Shown here in pieces: positions 25,939 through 34,340 of a stretch of DNA of 64,000 nucleotides (its first letter is position 1; every line of letters starts with the position of its first letter). Below the pieces are notes generated by a model. It ran no database searches, was not told where the DNA came from, and saw nothing but the letters and a program-made list of their open reading frames with translations. The position numbers and the translations under genes were made by a program. This DNA is from a bacterium (lineage in GTDB: Bacteria > Acidobacteriota > Thermoanaerobaculia > Multivoradales > J023), in NCBI GenBank assembly GCA_024226315.1, contig JAAELT010000194.1, positions 1-64,000 of the forward strand. The letters run 5' to 3'.

Positions 25939-28900
25939 GGAGGCCGCAGCGGCGGGGGAGACAGGGCGCCACGGGGAGGTGCTGCCGCGCGGCGGCGGTC
26001 TGTTGGCTGCTGTGGCCCTCGGCGGCGTTCGGGCTCGATCCCGGCAAGCCCCTTCACCAGTACCGGCTCGACGTCTGGCAGCCTGAACAGGGCCTGCCCT
26101 GGAGCTCGGTGGCGCCGATCCTCCAGACCTCCGACGGCTATCTCTGGTTCGGCGGTTACGAGGGTCTCGCCCGCTTCGACGGGGCGCGTTTTACTGTCTT
26201 CGACAAGACGACCACACCCACCTTGCCCAACAACAACATCTATGCGCTGGCGGAAGGCGCGGACGGTAGTCTGTGGGCCGGCACCGACGGCACTGGGTTG
26301 ATCCACTACTCGGGCGACGCCTTCACCGTCTACGGCAGGCAGCAAGGTCTAGCCGACGAGCGCGTGAACGACCTCCACGCCGGTAGCGGCGGCAGTCTCT
26401 GGGTCGCGACGCGTGGCGGCCTGAGCCGGGTGCGCGACGGCGCGATCGAATCGTGGGCATCCGACGAGGGTCTCTCGCACGAGCTCGTCTGGACGGCGCT
26501 GGAGGACCGCCACGGCGTCGTCTGGCTCGGTACCGACGAGGGGCTCGTCCGCATGGAGGACGGCGCCTTCTCCGGCGTCTCGCTCGCTGCCTGCGAGCCC
26601 TCCTGCGCCATCCTGGCGATGCACGAAGACCGTGACGGCCACCTGTGGATCGGTACCGACAGCGGCGATCTGCTGCGGCTCACGGGCGGAGCCGTCACCG
26701 CCAGCTGGACCCTCCCCGGAGACGAGGTTCTCGACATCGCGCAGGACCGCGACGGCAACCTGTGGATCGGCACCTACGGCGGCGGGCTCCACCGGCTCAC
26801 GGACGGCGAGGTCGAGACCCTCGGAGCCCGCGACGGAATGACCAGCGACGTCGTGTGGGTGATCGAGGAAGACCGCGAGGGCAGCCTCTGGCTCGGCACC
26901 GAGGGCGGCGGCCTGCTGCGGCTGCGGGACACCCCGATCACTCCCTACACCACGCGGGATGGACTGCCCCACGACCGGGTTTGGGCGGTCTTCGAAGACT
27001 CCGAGGATGGGCTCTGGATCGGCACCGACGGCGGCGGTCTGGCCTGGTGGAGGGAGGGCCGGCGGGAGACCTTCCGCCTCGAGGACGGCCTGCCCAGCGA
27101 CGTCGTGACGGCGCTGCACCCGGGGCGCGGCAACGGTCTGTGGATCGGCACGTACGACGGCCTCGCCCACTGGCGTGGCGGCCGGATCAGCCCCGTGCCA
27201 CTGGGCGAGGCCGGGCCAGGCGTGATCGTGACGGCGCTCTTCGAGGACGAGGTCGAAGCCTTGTGGGTCGGCACGGACGGTCACGGCCTGCTGCGCCTGC
27301 GCGCGGGCTCCACCGTCGCCTACACCACCGCCAAGGGCCTGCCGTCGGACACCGTCCGCGCGCTGGCGAAGATCGGCGGCGATCTGTGGGTGGGTCTCGA
27401 CGGCGGACTGGCGCGTCTGAGCGCCGGCCAGGTCACGACCGTCGACGATCTGGCCGGTGCGTTCGTACGCGCCCTGCACGTCGGCGAAGAGGGCACGCTC
27501 TGGGTCGGCACACGGGGACAAGGCCTGGCCCGCGTCCGCGCGGACCGGGTGGACGTGTTCACCGCCGCGACCGGCTTCCACGACGATGTCGTCTACCAGA
27601 TCCTCGAAGATGGCGAGGGCAGGCTGTGGATGAGCTGCAACAAGGGCATCTTCTCGGTTCACGTACAGGATCTGGACGACCTGGCCCGGGGAGCGATCAC
27701 CACCGCCCCCGCCACCGTGTTCGGCTCGTCGGAGGGCATGAAGAGCATCGAGTGCATGGGGGGCACGCAGCCCGCGGGTGTCAGGCGGCACGACGGCACA
27801 CTCTGGTTTCCGACCACCAAGGGGCTGGCGGCGATCGATCCCGCGCGGCTGGCGCGAAACGAGGTGCCGCCGCCGGTTCACGTCGAGCGGGTCCTTTTTG
27901 ACGGCGCGCCCGTCGACCTGCGGCCCGCGGCGCCATTGGAGCTGCCGCCCGGCCGGCGGGAGCTCGAGTTCCACTACACCGGGCTGAGCCTGGTCGACCC
28001 GGAACAGGTCGGCTTCCGCTACCGTCTCGACGGCTACGACGACGACTGGGTCGACGCCGGGCCCCGGCGCTCCGCCTTCTACACCAACCTGTCGCCCGGG
28101 AGCTATCGCTTCGAAGTGATCGCCAGCAACAACGACGGGGTGTGGAACGAAGAGAGTGCCAACGTCGAGCTCTACCTGCGCCCGGCCTTTCACGAGACCC
28201 CGGTCTTCTTCGCCGGCTGCCTGCTGGCGGTCGCCGGCCTCGGCTGGGCGCTGTACCGGTTCCGGTTGCGCCGGCTGCACCGGCACAATGCCGAGCTTCT
28301 CCGGATGCAGAAGCGCCTGGAGGCCAAGAACGCAGAGGTGGAGGCCAAGAATGCCGAGGTGGAGGCCAAGAACGCAGAGTTGCAGAGATTCACCTACGCA
28401 GTCTCGCACGACCTGAAGAGCCCTCTGATCACCATCGAGGGTTTCCTCGGCTATCTCGAGCGAGACATCGCCGGCGGCAAGGTCGAGCGGGTCGCCGCGG
28501 ACATCGCCAAAATTCGCGGCGCCTCGGCCAAGATGCAAGACCTACTCGACGAGGTACTCAAGCTGTCGCGCATCGGCACCGTGGCCAACACCATCCAAGA
28601 GCTGAGCCTCGCCGGCGTCGCCGCCGAGGCGGTGGAGATCGTCTCCGGCCAGATCGCCGAGCGCGGGGCCGAGGTGACGATCTCTCCCGACCTGCCGGTG
28701 ATCGCCGGCGATCACACGCGGCTCCAAGGGGTCTACCAGAACCTGCTCGACAACGCGCTCAAGTACATGGGCGACCAGAGCGGGCCGCGGATCGAGGTCG
28801 GAACCCTGGGTCTCGACGGTGAGGAGCACGTTCTGTTCGTCAAAGACAATGGCATGGGCATCGACCCCGAGTATCATGACAAGGTGTTCGGCCTGTTCGA

Positions 28901-29078
28901 GCAGCTCGACTCGAAGACCTCCGGGATCGGAATGGGTCTGAGCCTGGTGCAGCGGATCATCGAGGTCCACGGCGGCCGGATGTGGGTCGAGTCCGAGGGA
29001 GTGGGCAAGGGCACCACTTTCTATTTCACGCTTCCGCGCATAATCGAGCGACTACCCTCGAAGAGGACCGCGAAATGA
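25935..29078 (+). CDS. Two-component-regulator-propeller histidine kinase
   Basis: 1047 residues from GTG 25935, overlapping the previous stop. After a signal sequence come about 14 Reg_prop repeats (DGYLWFGGYEGLARFDG; DRDGNLWIGTYGGGLHRL), i.e. two periplasmic seven-blade propellers. Then follow a Y_Y_Y domain (FRYRLDGYDDDWVDAG), a membrane helix and a coiled coil with three EAKNAEV heptads. The kinase core has H825 (VSHDLKSPL), an N-box QNLLDNALKYM, DNGMGID and GIGMGLSLVQRI. No receiver or DNA-binding output is attached and no response regulator is encoded nearby. Confidence 0.92.
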   Translation: MRRPQRRGRQGATGRCCRAAAVCWLLWPSAAFGLDPGKPLHQYRLDVWQPEQGLPWSSVAPILQTSDGYLWFGGYEGLARFDGARFTVFDKTTTPTLPNNNIYALAEGADGSLWAGTDGTGLIHYSGDAFTVYGRQQGLADERVNDLHAGSGGSLWVATRGGLSRVRDGAIESWASDEGLSHELVWTALEDRHGVVWLGTDEGLVRMEDGAFSGVSLAACEPSCAILAMHEDRDGHLWIGTDSGDLLRLTGGAVTASWTLPGDEVLDIAQDRDGNLWIGTYGGGLHRLTDGEVETLGARDGMTSDVVWVIEEDREGSLWLGTEGGGLLRLRDTPITPYTTRDGLPHDRVWAVFEDSEDGLWIGTDGGGLAWWREGRRETFRLEDGLPSDVVTALHPGRGNGLWIGTYDGLAHWRGGRISPVPLGEAGPGVIVTALFEDEVEALWVGTDGHGLLRLRAGSTVAYTTAKGLPSDTVRALAKIGGDLWVGLDGGLARLSAGQVTTVDDLAGAFVRALHVGEEGTLWVGTRGQGLARVRADRVDVFTAATGFHDDVVYQILEDGEGRLWMSCNKGIFSVHVQDLDDLARGAITTAPATVFGSSEGMKSIECMGGTQPAGVRRHDGTLWFPTTKGLAAIDPARLARNEVPPPVHVERVLFDGAPVDLRPAAPLELPPGRRELEFHYTGLSLVDPEQVGFRYRLDGYDDDWVDAGPRRSAFYTNLSPGSYRFEVIASNNDGVWNEESANVELYLRPAFHETPVFFAGCLLAVAGLGWALYRFRLRRLHRHNAELLRMQKRLEAKNAEVEAKNAEVEAKNAELQRFTYAVSHDLKSPLITIEGFLGYLERDIAGGKVERVAADIAKIRGASAKMQDLLDEVLKLSRIGTVANTIQELSLAGVAAEAVEIVSGQIAERGAEVTISPDLPVIAGDHTRLQGVYQNLLDNALKYMGDQSGPRIEVGTLGLDGEEHVLFVKDNGMGIDPEYHDKVFGLFEQLDSKTSGIGMGLSLVQRIIEVHGGRMWVESEGVGKGTTFYFTLPRIIERLPSKRTAK
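28323..28385 (+). repeat. Three in-frame 21-bp repeats in the kinase coiled coil
   Basis: The unit GAGGCCAAGAAYGCMGAGKT occurs three times in tandem and encodes a perfect heptad (EAKNAEV or EAKNAEL). It extends the coiled coil between the membrane helix and the histidine box, so copy-number change would alter linker length by whole heptads. Confidence 0.75.
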
Positions 29079-30289
29079 ACGTCTTGATGTTCTCCCCCGG
29101 CTTTCCCGCCGAGATGCCGTACTTCACCCGCGGGCTGGCGCGCGTCGGCGCTCGGGTCCTGGGGCTCGGTGACCAGCCGGTCGAGATGCTGCCGGAAGCG
29201 GCGCGAGAGAGCCTGTCGGACTACCTGCGCGTGCGCAACCTGTTCGACGAGGGCGCGGTCGTCGAGGAGGTGAAGCAGTGGGCGGAGCGGGTCGCGATCG
29301 ACCGGGTGGAATGCCTGTGGGAGCCCGGCATGATCCTCGCCGCTCGGCTACGCGAGGCGCTCGGCCTGCCGGGGATGACGGTCGAGGAGACGGTGCCCTT
29401 CCGCGACAAGGAGCGCATGAAACAGGTGCTCGACGACGCCGGTATCCGTACCCCGCGTCACCGGCGCGCCGCCACCGCCGAGGAGGTGCGCGAGGGCGTG
29501 GCCAGCGTCGGCTTTCCGGTGTGCGTCAAGCCGATCGCCGGCGCCGGCTCGGCCGACACCTACCGGGTGGACGGCGAGGACGAGCTGGAGCAGGTGCTCG
29601 ATCGGATCACCCACGTGCCGGAGGTCTCGGTCGAGGAGTTCATCGAGGGCGAGGAGTACACTTTCGACACCATCTGCTCGGGTGGCCGCGTCCATTACCA
29701 CAACGTCGCCTGGTACCGTCCACGGCCATTGATCGGCCGCACCGAGGAGTGGATCAGCCCCCAGACGATCAGCCTGCGGACAGTCGAGGCGCCGCAGGTG
29801 GCCCCCGGCGTCGAGATGGGTCACGCCGTGCTCGAGGCGCTGGGCTTCCGCACCGGCTTCACCCACATGGAGTGGTTTCTGAAGGACGGCGAGGCCGTCT
29901 TCGGCGAGATCGGCGCCCGGCCGCCGGGGGCGCGATCGGTCGACATCATGAACTACGCCAGCGACATCGACGTCTACACCGGCTGGGCCGAAGCGGTCTG
30001 CCACGGCCGCTTCTCGCAGACCGTGGAGCGCAAGTACAACGCCGCGGTGATCTTCAAGCGCGCCCAGGGCGAAGGCCGCATCCGCCGCATCGACGGCCTC
30101 GAAACCCTACTGCACGAGCTCGGAGACGCCGTCGTCGACGTCGACCTGCTGCCGATCGGCGCCCAGCGCCGCAACTGGCGCGCGACCCTCATCTCCGACG
30201 GCTACCTGATCGTCCGCCACCGGGACCTCGAGTCGGCCATGGCCATGGCCGACAAGGTCGGTACCGACCTGCAGCTCTACGCGGGGTAG
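29075..30289 (+). CDS. ATP-grasp ligase 2
   Basis: 404 residues, paralogous to the ligase at 24718. Shared segments include FRDKERMKQVLDDAGIRTPR, GFPVCVKPIAGAGSADTY, VEEFIEGEEYTFDTICSGG and HMEWFLKDGEAVFGEIGAR. The ATG overlaps the kinase stop (ATGA), so all three genes are translationally coupled. An N-terminal pre-grasp domain starts MNVLMFSPGFPAEMPYFTRG. Two ligases in one operon could act in sequence on one small molecule or peptide. No precursor peptide or peptide-modifying enzyme is seen next to it. Confidence 0.88.
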   Translation: MNVLMFSPGFPAEMPYFTRGLARVGARVLGLGDQPVEMLPEAARESLSDYLRVRNLFDEGAVVEEVKQWAERVAIDRVECLWEPGMILAARLREALGLPGMTVEETVPFRDKERMKQVLDDAGIRTPRHRRAATAEEVREGVASVGFPVCVKPIAGAGSADTYRVDGEDELEQVLDRITHVPEVSVEEFIEGEEYTFDTICSGGRVHYHNVAWYRPRPLIGRTEEWISPQTISLRTVEAPQVAPGVEMGHAVLEALGFRTGFTHMEWFLKDGEAVFGEIGARPPGARSVDIMNYASDIDVYTGWAEAVCHGRFSQTVERKYNAAVIFKRAQGEGRIRRIDGLETLLHELGDAVVDVDLLPIGAQRRNWRATLISDGYLIVRHRDLESAMAMADKVGTDLQLYAG

Positions 30290-30468
30290 GCGCCCGGCCG
30301 AACAACTCCTCGACTCTGGGCCGGCCTACCGCTTCACGAATGTCTGCCTTGCCGGCGAAGCTCCGATTCGCGGCCAACACATCGCCCAGCTCTGTCAAGC
30401 GCCGCCGTCGAAGGACCCGGAGCCGGGACGTTTCGAAAATTGCACAAACGGTTGAAAACAGAGGCATT

Positions 30469-30720
30469 ACAACCCCGAAGGGGTTGCACCCAACAGCCCA
30501 GGGGTAAGCGTAGCGCCACCCTGGGTCAAGCGGCCCCACACGAATCGAACCCTGAAAGGGTTCCACAAACGATAGGTCGAGACGGGTGCAGCGGAGTCTG
30601 TACAACCCATTCAGGGTTGAGATTCAACCGCATTCCCAACCCAGGGTTGCGCGGCGCTTCGCGCCAGCTGACCCTGGGCTGTTGGATGGAACCCTTTCAG
30701 GGTTCGCGAGCGAAGCTCGC
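30469..30720. repeat. REP-like repeat cluster
   Basis: The segment holds several members of the same family as 6679-6735. A near-identical copy begins at 30469 with AACCCCGAAGGGGTTG and ends ACCCTGGGT at 30526. AACCCTGAAAGGGTT is at 30548-30562, a variant AACCCATTCAGGGTT follows near 30603, and an inverted copy with ACCCTGGGCTGTTGGATGG and AACCCTTTCAGGGTT runs to about 30705. The stretch 30290-30815 contains no gene. Confidence 0.8.
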
Positions 30721-30779
30721 TAGTTCGGGTCGTGTCATCGATCACTCCCGGCCGCGCCATGGCGATATTCGTCATCTTC

Positions 30780-30817
30780 TTGACAATCTTGACTTGACAG
30801 TCTTGACGCTCTAGGAT
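30780..30817 (+). promoter_or_regulatory. Promoter and 14-bp direct repeat before the Xre antitoxin
   Basis: TTGACT (30789-30794), 17 bases, then TAGGAT (30812-30817) form a good sigma-70-type promoter. It is embedded in tandem 14-mers TTGACAATCTTGAC (30780-30793) and TTGACAGTCTTGAC (30794-30807), which differ at one base. Binding of the antitoxin complex here would cover the -35 region, as expected for an autoregulated toxin-antitoxin operon. Confidence 0.6.
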
Positions 30818-31325
30818 GGAGGAGATGTCAGCCGCACTCGCCATCGCCGCCGAGGCTTTCGAAAGGACTCTGGAAGAGCTCGATCTCGAGACCGATCTCG
30901 GCGATGACCCGGCAGCGCTTGGGCGCCGAGCCGCGCTCTTGGCGGCGGCCGACTCGGTCTGGAAACGGCATCTTGGACCCATGTTCGATGCCGAAAAGGC
31001 GAAGGTCGTCCTCGGAGTTTCGAGCCGCCAGGCGGTGAGTGACCTGGCGAAACGAGGCCGGTTGCTGGCCATCGACGCGGCGGGTGGTCGCAAACGCTAT
31101 CCCGCCTTCCAGTTCGGCCAGGATGGGCGCCCCTACCCGGAGTTGCCCGCAATCCTCGAGATCTTCGCCGATGTGGTCGAGACGCCTCATACGGTGGCAT
31201 CCTGGCTCGTCAGCCCCAATTCGGCCCTTGGCAACGAGACACCGATCGTTTGGATGCGGTCGGGCCGCGAACCGCGGCGCCTTCGAGACGCGGCCCGGCG
31301 CAGCGCCGAGCGACTCGCGCATTGA
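30816..31325 (+). CDS. Xre/MbcA-type antitoxin of a RES toxin
   Basis: 169 residues from ATG 30816. The next in-frame ATG at 30825 fits better if the TAGGAT box (30812-30817) is a real -10. The middle (FDAEKAKVVLGVSSRQAVSD) looks like a helix-turn-helix, and the C-terminal half (LPAILEIFADVVETPHTVAS and ALGNETPIVWMRSG) matches the toxin-binding domain of antitoxins paired with RES toxins. It should neutralise the next gene's product and repress the operon. Confidence 0.8.
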   Translation: MEEMSAALAIAAEAFERTLEELDLETDLGDDPAALGRRAALLAAADSVWKRHLGPMFDAEKAKVVLGVSSRQAVSDLAKRGRLLAIDAAGGRKRYPAFQFGQDGRPYPELPAILEIFADVVETPHTVASWLVSPNSALGNETPIVWMRSGREPRRLRDAARRSAERLAH

Positions 31326-31912
31326 GCCCTCTCTCGCGGCCTCTTTCCAGGCTGGAGGGGTTCCCGAGCCGGACACTGGAGCGCGGCTCGCGGCTCTACC
31401 GCGTCCACCGAGCCGCTCATGGCCCGTGGTGGTTCTCGTCCGACGGGTCGGGGCGATTCGATCTACCAGATGAGAGCGAGCGGGGCACCTGCTACCTGGC
31501 CGAGGAGCAGCCAGGTTGTTTCCTCGAGGTGTTTCGGGACTGGACGTTGGTTCCCGAGAAGGAAGTGGCTTCACGGCGGATCTGCGAAATCGAAGTGTCG
31601 GCCGACACGCGGCTCGCGGACTGCACTGCCAGCCGCGCGCGCGAGCTCGGCCTGACCGCCGAGATCCATTCGACGCCTGACTACGACGTCACCCGGGCCT
31701 GGGCCGAGGCATTCTTCCGAGTGGGCTTCGCCGGTATCCGCTACTTCCTGCGCCACGATCCTGGTCAGATGCTCGCCGGCGTGGCGCTCTTCGGCGTCGC
31801 TGGCAACACCGAGAGCGACCTGGCCAAGACAAGATCCAGCCACCGAATCGAGAGAGAGGTGATCGACGAAGTGGGTCGACGCTTCGGGATTCGGGTCTTG
31901 CCGAGTCCTTGA
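31322..31912 (+). CDS. RES-domain toxin
   Basis: 196 residues from TTG 31322, which overlaps the antitoxin stop (TTGA). The RES-type segments are RLYRVHRAAHGPWWFSSDG, GTCYLAEEQPGCFLEVFRD (with the Arg, Glu and Ser typical of the fold) and a late GIRYFLRHDPG. RES toxins degrade cellular NAD+ and arrest growth. A GTG at 31250 is in frame but lies inside the antitoxin gene. The module sits right after the REP cluster, consistent with acquisition. Confidence 0.8.
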   Translation: MSPLSRPLSRLEGFPSRTLERGSRLYRVHRAAHGPWWFSSDGSGRFDLPDESERGTCYLAEEQPGCFLEVFRDWTLVPEKEVASRRICEIEVSADTRLADCTASRARELGLTAEIHSTPDYDVTRAWAEAFFRVGFAGIRYFLRHDPGQMLAGVALFGVAGNTESDLAKTRSSHRIEREVIDEVGRRFGIRVLPSP

Positions 31913-31923
31913 GGGACGAGTTC

Positions 31924-33336
31924 CTACACAGGAAACGGCCGCGGCGCTTCGAGCAGCCAGTAGACGACGCGGTCGGCGAAGGCCGGGTCGATGCTCATGC
32001 GGCTGTGCCTGCGGTCGATGAACACCACCTGCCGCCAGGAGATCGGCGACCTGGGTTCCGGCGTTCGGGCGGCGCCGAGGCGTTCGTCCATCAGGGCGCT
32101 GGTGCGCAGCACGCTGCCGTCGCCGACCTCGCGGCGGGCCACCTCGACCTCGCCCGTCTCGGGGTCGACGGCGAGGACCGCCGCCGTGGGCGCGGAATCA
32201 CCGGCGATCAGGAACAGCTCGGTGCCGGCCGGCGGAGAGGCGGGGAGGTCGAGGGCGCGCTGGAATTGATCGGCGCGGCGCAGCAGGCGGCGCTGGTGGG
32301 CGAGTGCCAGGCGCCGGCGCTCGCCGGGGTCGTCGACGTCGGGTAGCAACCAGGCGAGCAGCTCCTCGCGGTCGCGCGCCGCCAGCCCCCAGCCCGCCCG
32401 TTCCCACAGCTCGGGATCGAGGAACGAGTCCAGCCGGCGGGAGGGTTCGCGGGCATCCACGTAGGCGCCGTGGCGGGCGCGGGGCAGCAGCTCGTAGGCC
32501 GCGGGAAAGGTGCCGTTGATCATGGCGTCGTAGAACGGGAACCCCGGTGCGTGGCGCACGCCCTGGGTCAGGTGGAGTGTCGCTTTCCCAGCGCCGGCGT
32601 TGGGCGGCGCCACCAGGATCGCTCGCTCGATATGCCGCGCGCCGGCCCAGGTGAGCTCGGGCAGCGAGCCGTCCTCGGGCAGCGGCTGGGGGCCGTAGCG
32701 CAAGTAGTAGCGGGCCAGCAGCCCGCCCATCGAATGGGAGATCAGGTCGAAGCGCACCTCGCTCTCGGCCAGGCCTCTGCGCTTGCGGTCAGCCCGGCAG
32801 TAGGCTGCCTTCTCGAGGATGAGCTCGTGCAGTCGTTTGGCGTTTTCGGCGTTGCCGCGCCGCCAGTCGTAGGCGAACTGAAACGAGTTCAGGTGCTCAC
32901 CTCTGAAATTCACGTCGCGGCGGGTGAGATCCTCGTCGCGATAGCCGGCCGCGCCGAGGGCTCGCAAGGTGTGCACGTAGGGCTTGAGCTGAATGGACAG
33001 GCCTCGAATCCGGAAGCTGTCGAGCACGCCGTCGGGCACGACCTGGGGCGAGGGCACCTCCGGCCGCATGGAGAGCGCCACCAGCCGGGCTCCCTCGGGC
33101 GTGCTCGGGTCGGCGTAGCCACCGCCCACGGCGCCCCACACCACGGTCTCCGAGGCGGCATCCACCAGCCGTGTACCGAGGAAGCCCGGGATCACGATGA
33201 CCGGATTGCGCTCCGGATGGTGGTCTGCCGCCGCCGGATCGTAGACGTCTTCGAAGTCCGGCGGCACCAGGGTGGCGAGGCAGCCGGTCACCAGCAGCGC
33301 CAAGCCGACGGTGACCGAGAGGTTCCGCCCTTTCAT
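31924..33336 (-). CDS. LCAT-like lipase/acyltransferase, lipoprotein
   Basis: 470 residues with a lipobox (GLALLVTGC, Cys about 19). The alpha/beta-hydrolase fold shows the oxyanion segment NPVIVIPGFLGTRL (about 44-57), DWRRG, the nucleophile elbow LISHSMGGLLARYY near residue 200 and a late His (DRRHSRMSIDP). These fit the lecithin:cholesterol acyltransferase family, which moves or hydrolyses phospholipid acyl chains. It probably faces the periplasm or outer membrane. Its ATG overlaps the stop of the 5'-3' exonuclease gene. The actual substrate is unknown. Confidence 0.82.
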   Translation of the reverse strand: MKGRNLSVTVGLALLVTGCLATLVPPDFEDVYDPAAADHHPERNPVIVIPGFLGTRLVDAASETVVWGAVGGGYADPSTPEGARLVALSMRPEVPSPQVVPDGVLDSFRIRGLSIQLKPYVHTLRALGAAGYRDEDLTRRDVNFRGEHLNSFQFAYDWRRGNAENAKRLHELILEKAAYCRADRKRRGLAESEVRFDLISHSMGGLLARYYLRYGPQPLPEDGSLPELTWAGARHIERAILVAPPNAGAGKATLHLTQGVRHAPGFPFYDAMINGTFPAAYELLPRARHGAYVDAREPSRRLDSFLDPELWERAGWGLAARDREELLAWLLPDVDDPGERRRLALAHQRRLLRRADQFQRALDLPASPPAGTELFLIAGDSAPTAAVLAVDPETGEVEVARREVGDGSVLRTSALMDERLGAARTPEPRSPISWRQVVFIDRRHSRMSIDPAFADRVVYWLLEAPRPFPV

Positions 33337-34253
33337 GTTTTCTCAGCGCGGGACGCGCGACCTGAAACACTCGGCCGCCAGTGTGAGATCCGCTCCCGGA
33401 TGCGTCCGAACTTCAGCTCGTCGAACAGCGGCTCGATCAACCCCGGATCCGCGCCGTCGAACCGCAGCTCGTCCAGGTCGGCGGTCGCCGGCGCGCCTAC
33501 GGCGATGGTCGCCAGCTCGCGGGAGAGGAAGGCCATCTCGCGCTGCTCGCCGAGCTTGCCGGCCAACGACTTGGCGCCGCGGATCCCGAGGGTGGATACG
33601 TCGTCCAGACGCTCGAAGATTTCGTCCAGACCGCCGAGCTCGCCGATCAGCGCCACCGCCGTCTTCTTGCCCACCCCCTTGACGCCGGGGATGTTGTCGA
33701 CGCTGTCGCCGGCGAGCCCCAGGTAATCCACGATCCGTTCCGGCGGCACGCCGAACTTGGTCGCAACCGCCGCCGGGTCGTAGCGCTCGTCGCGGGCGAA
33801 GTCGAGCATCGAGACCCGCTCTGACACCAGCTGCGTCATGTCCTTGTCCGAGGTCACCACCACGATCTCGTGCCCCTCCGGCTCGAGCTGATGGCACAGC
33901 GTGCCGATCAAATCGTCGGCCTCGTAGCGCGGGCCGACGTAGATCGCGCCGCCCAGGGCCTCGCCGATCTCCTGGCACCAGTCCTGCTGAGCCTCGAGCT
34001 CCGGCGGCGGCAGATCCCGCTGCGCCTTGTAGTCGGGGTAGATGTCGTTGCGGAAGCTGGTCGTCAGGCTCTTGTCGAAGGCCAGACCCAGGTGGGTGAC
34101 CTGCTCCTGGTCGATCAGCCGCAGCAGGAACTGGGCGAAGCCGTAGACCGCGTTCACCGGCCAGCCCGCCTTGCCGACCATCTTGGTCGGAATCGAGAAG
34201 TAGGCGCGGAAGATGTAGGGACTGGCGTCGACCAGGTGGATGGTGTGGGGCAT
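33333..34253 (-). CDS. 5'-3' exonuclease (Pol I N-domain-like)
   Basis: 306 residues. Metal-binding acidic positions appear in VDASPYIFRAYF, LAFDKSLTTSFRNDIYPDYK, YEADDLIGTL and VTSDKDMTQLV, followed by the helix-hairpin-helix GLAGDSVDNIPGVKGVGKKT. Stand-alone proteins of this family remove RNA primers or flaps during DNA repair and replication. The start at MPHTIHLVDASP was chosen because the upstream frame lies antisense to the secreted nuclease gene. It is coupled to the lipase gene downstream, with no obvious functional link. Confidence 0.9.
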   Translation of the reverse strand: MPHTIHLVDASPYIFRAYFSIPTKMVGKAGWPVNAVYGFAQFLLRLIDQEQVTHLGLAFDKSLTTSFRNDIYPDYKAQRDLPPPELEAQQDWCQEIGEALGGAIYVGPRYEADDLIGTLCHQLEPEGHEIVVVTSDKDMTQLVSERVSMLDFARDERYDPAAVATKFGVPPERIVDYLGLAGDSVDNIPGVKGVGKKTAVALIGELGGLDEIFERLDDVSTLGIRGAKSLAGKLGEQREMAFLSRELATIAVGAPATADLDELRFDGADPGLIEPLFDELKFGRIRERISHWRPSVSGRASRAEKT

Positions 34254-34340
34254 GTCTCGTCTCTTTCGGGTGTTGCCGCCGATGCGAGTACAATCGATCC
34301 GCTCTTTCCGGCTGACGCAGTAGATCATAGGAGGCTCCTC

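Noticed and set aside
26349..28538. A 729-codon frame antisense to the propeller kinase
   Set aside because: The sequence mirrors the regular kinase repeats and shows no independent motif or start signal.
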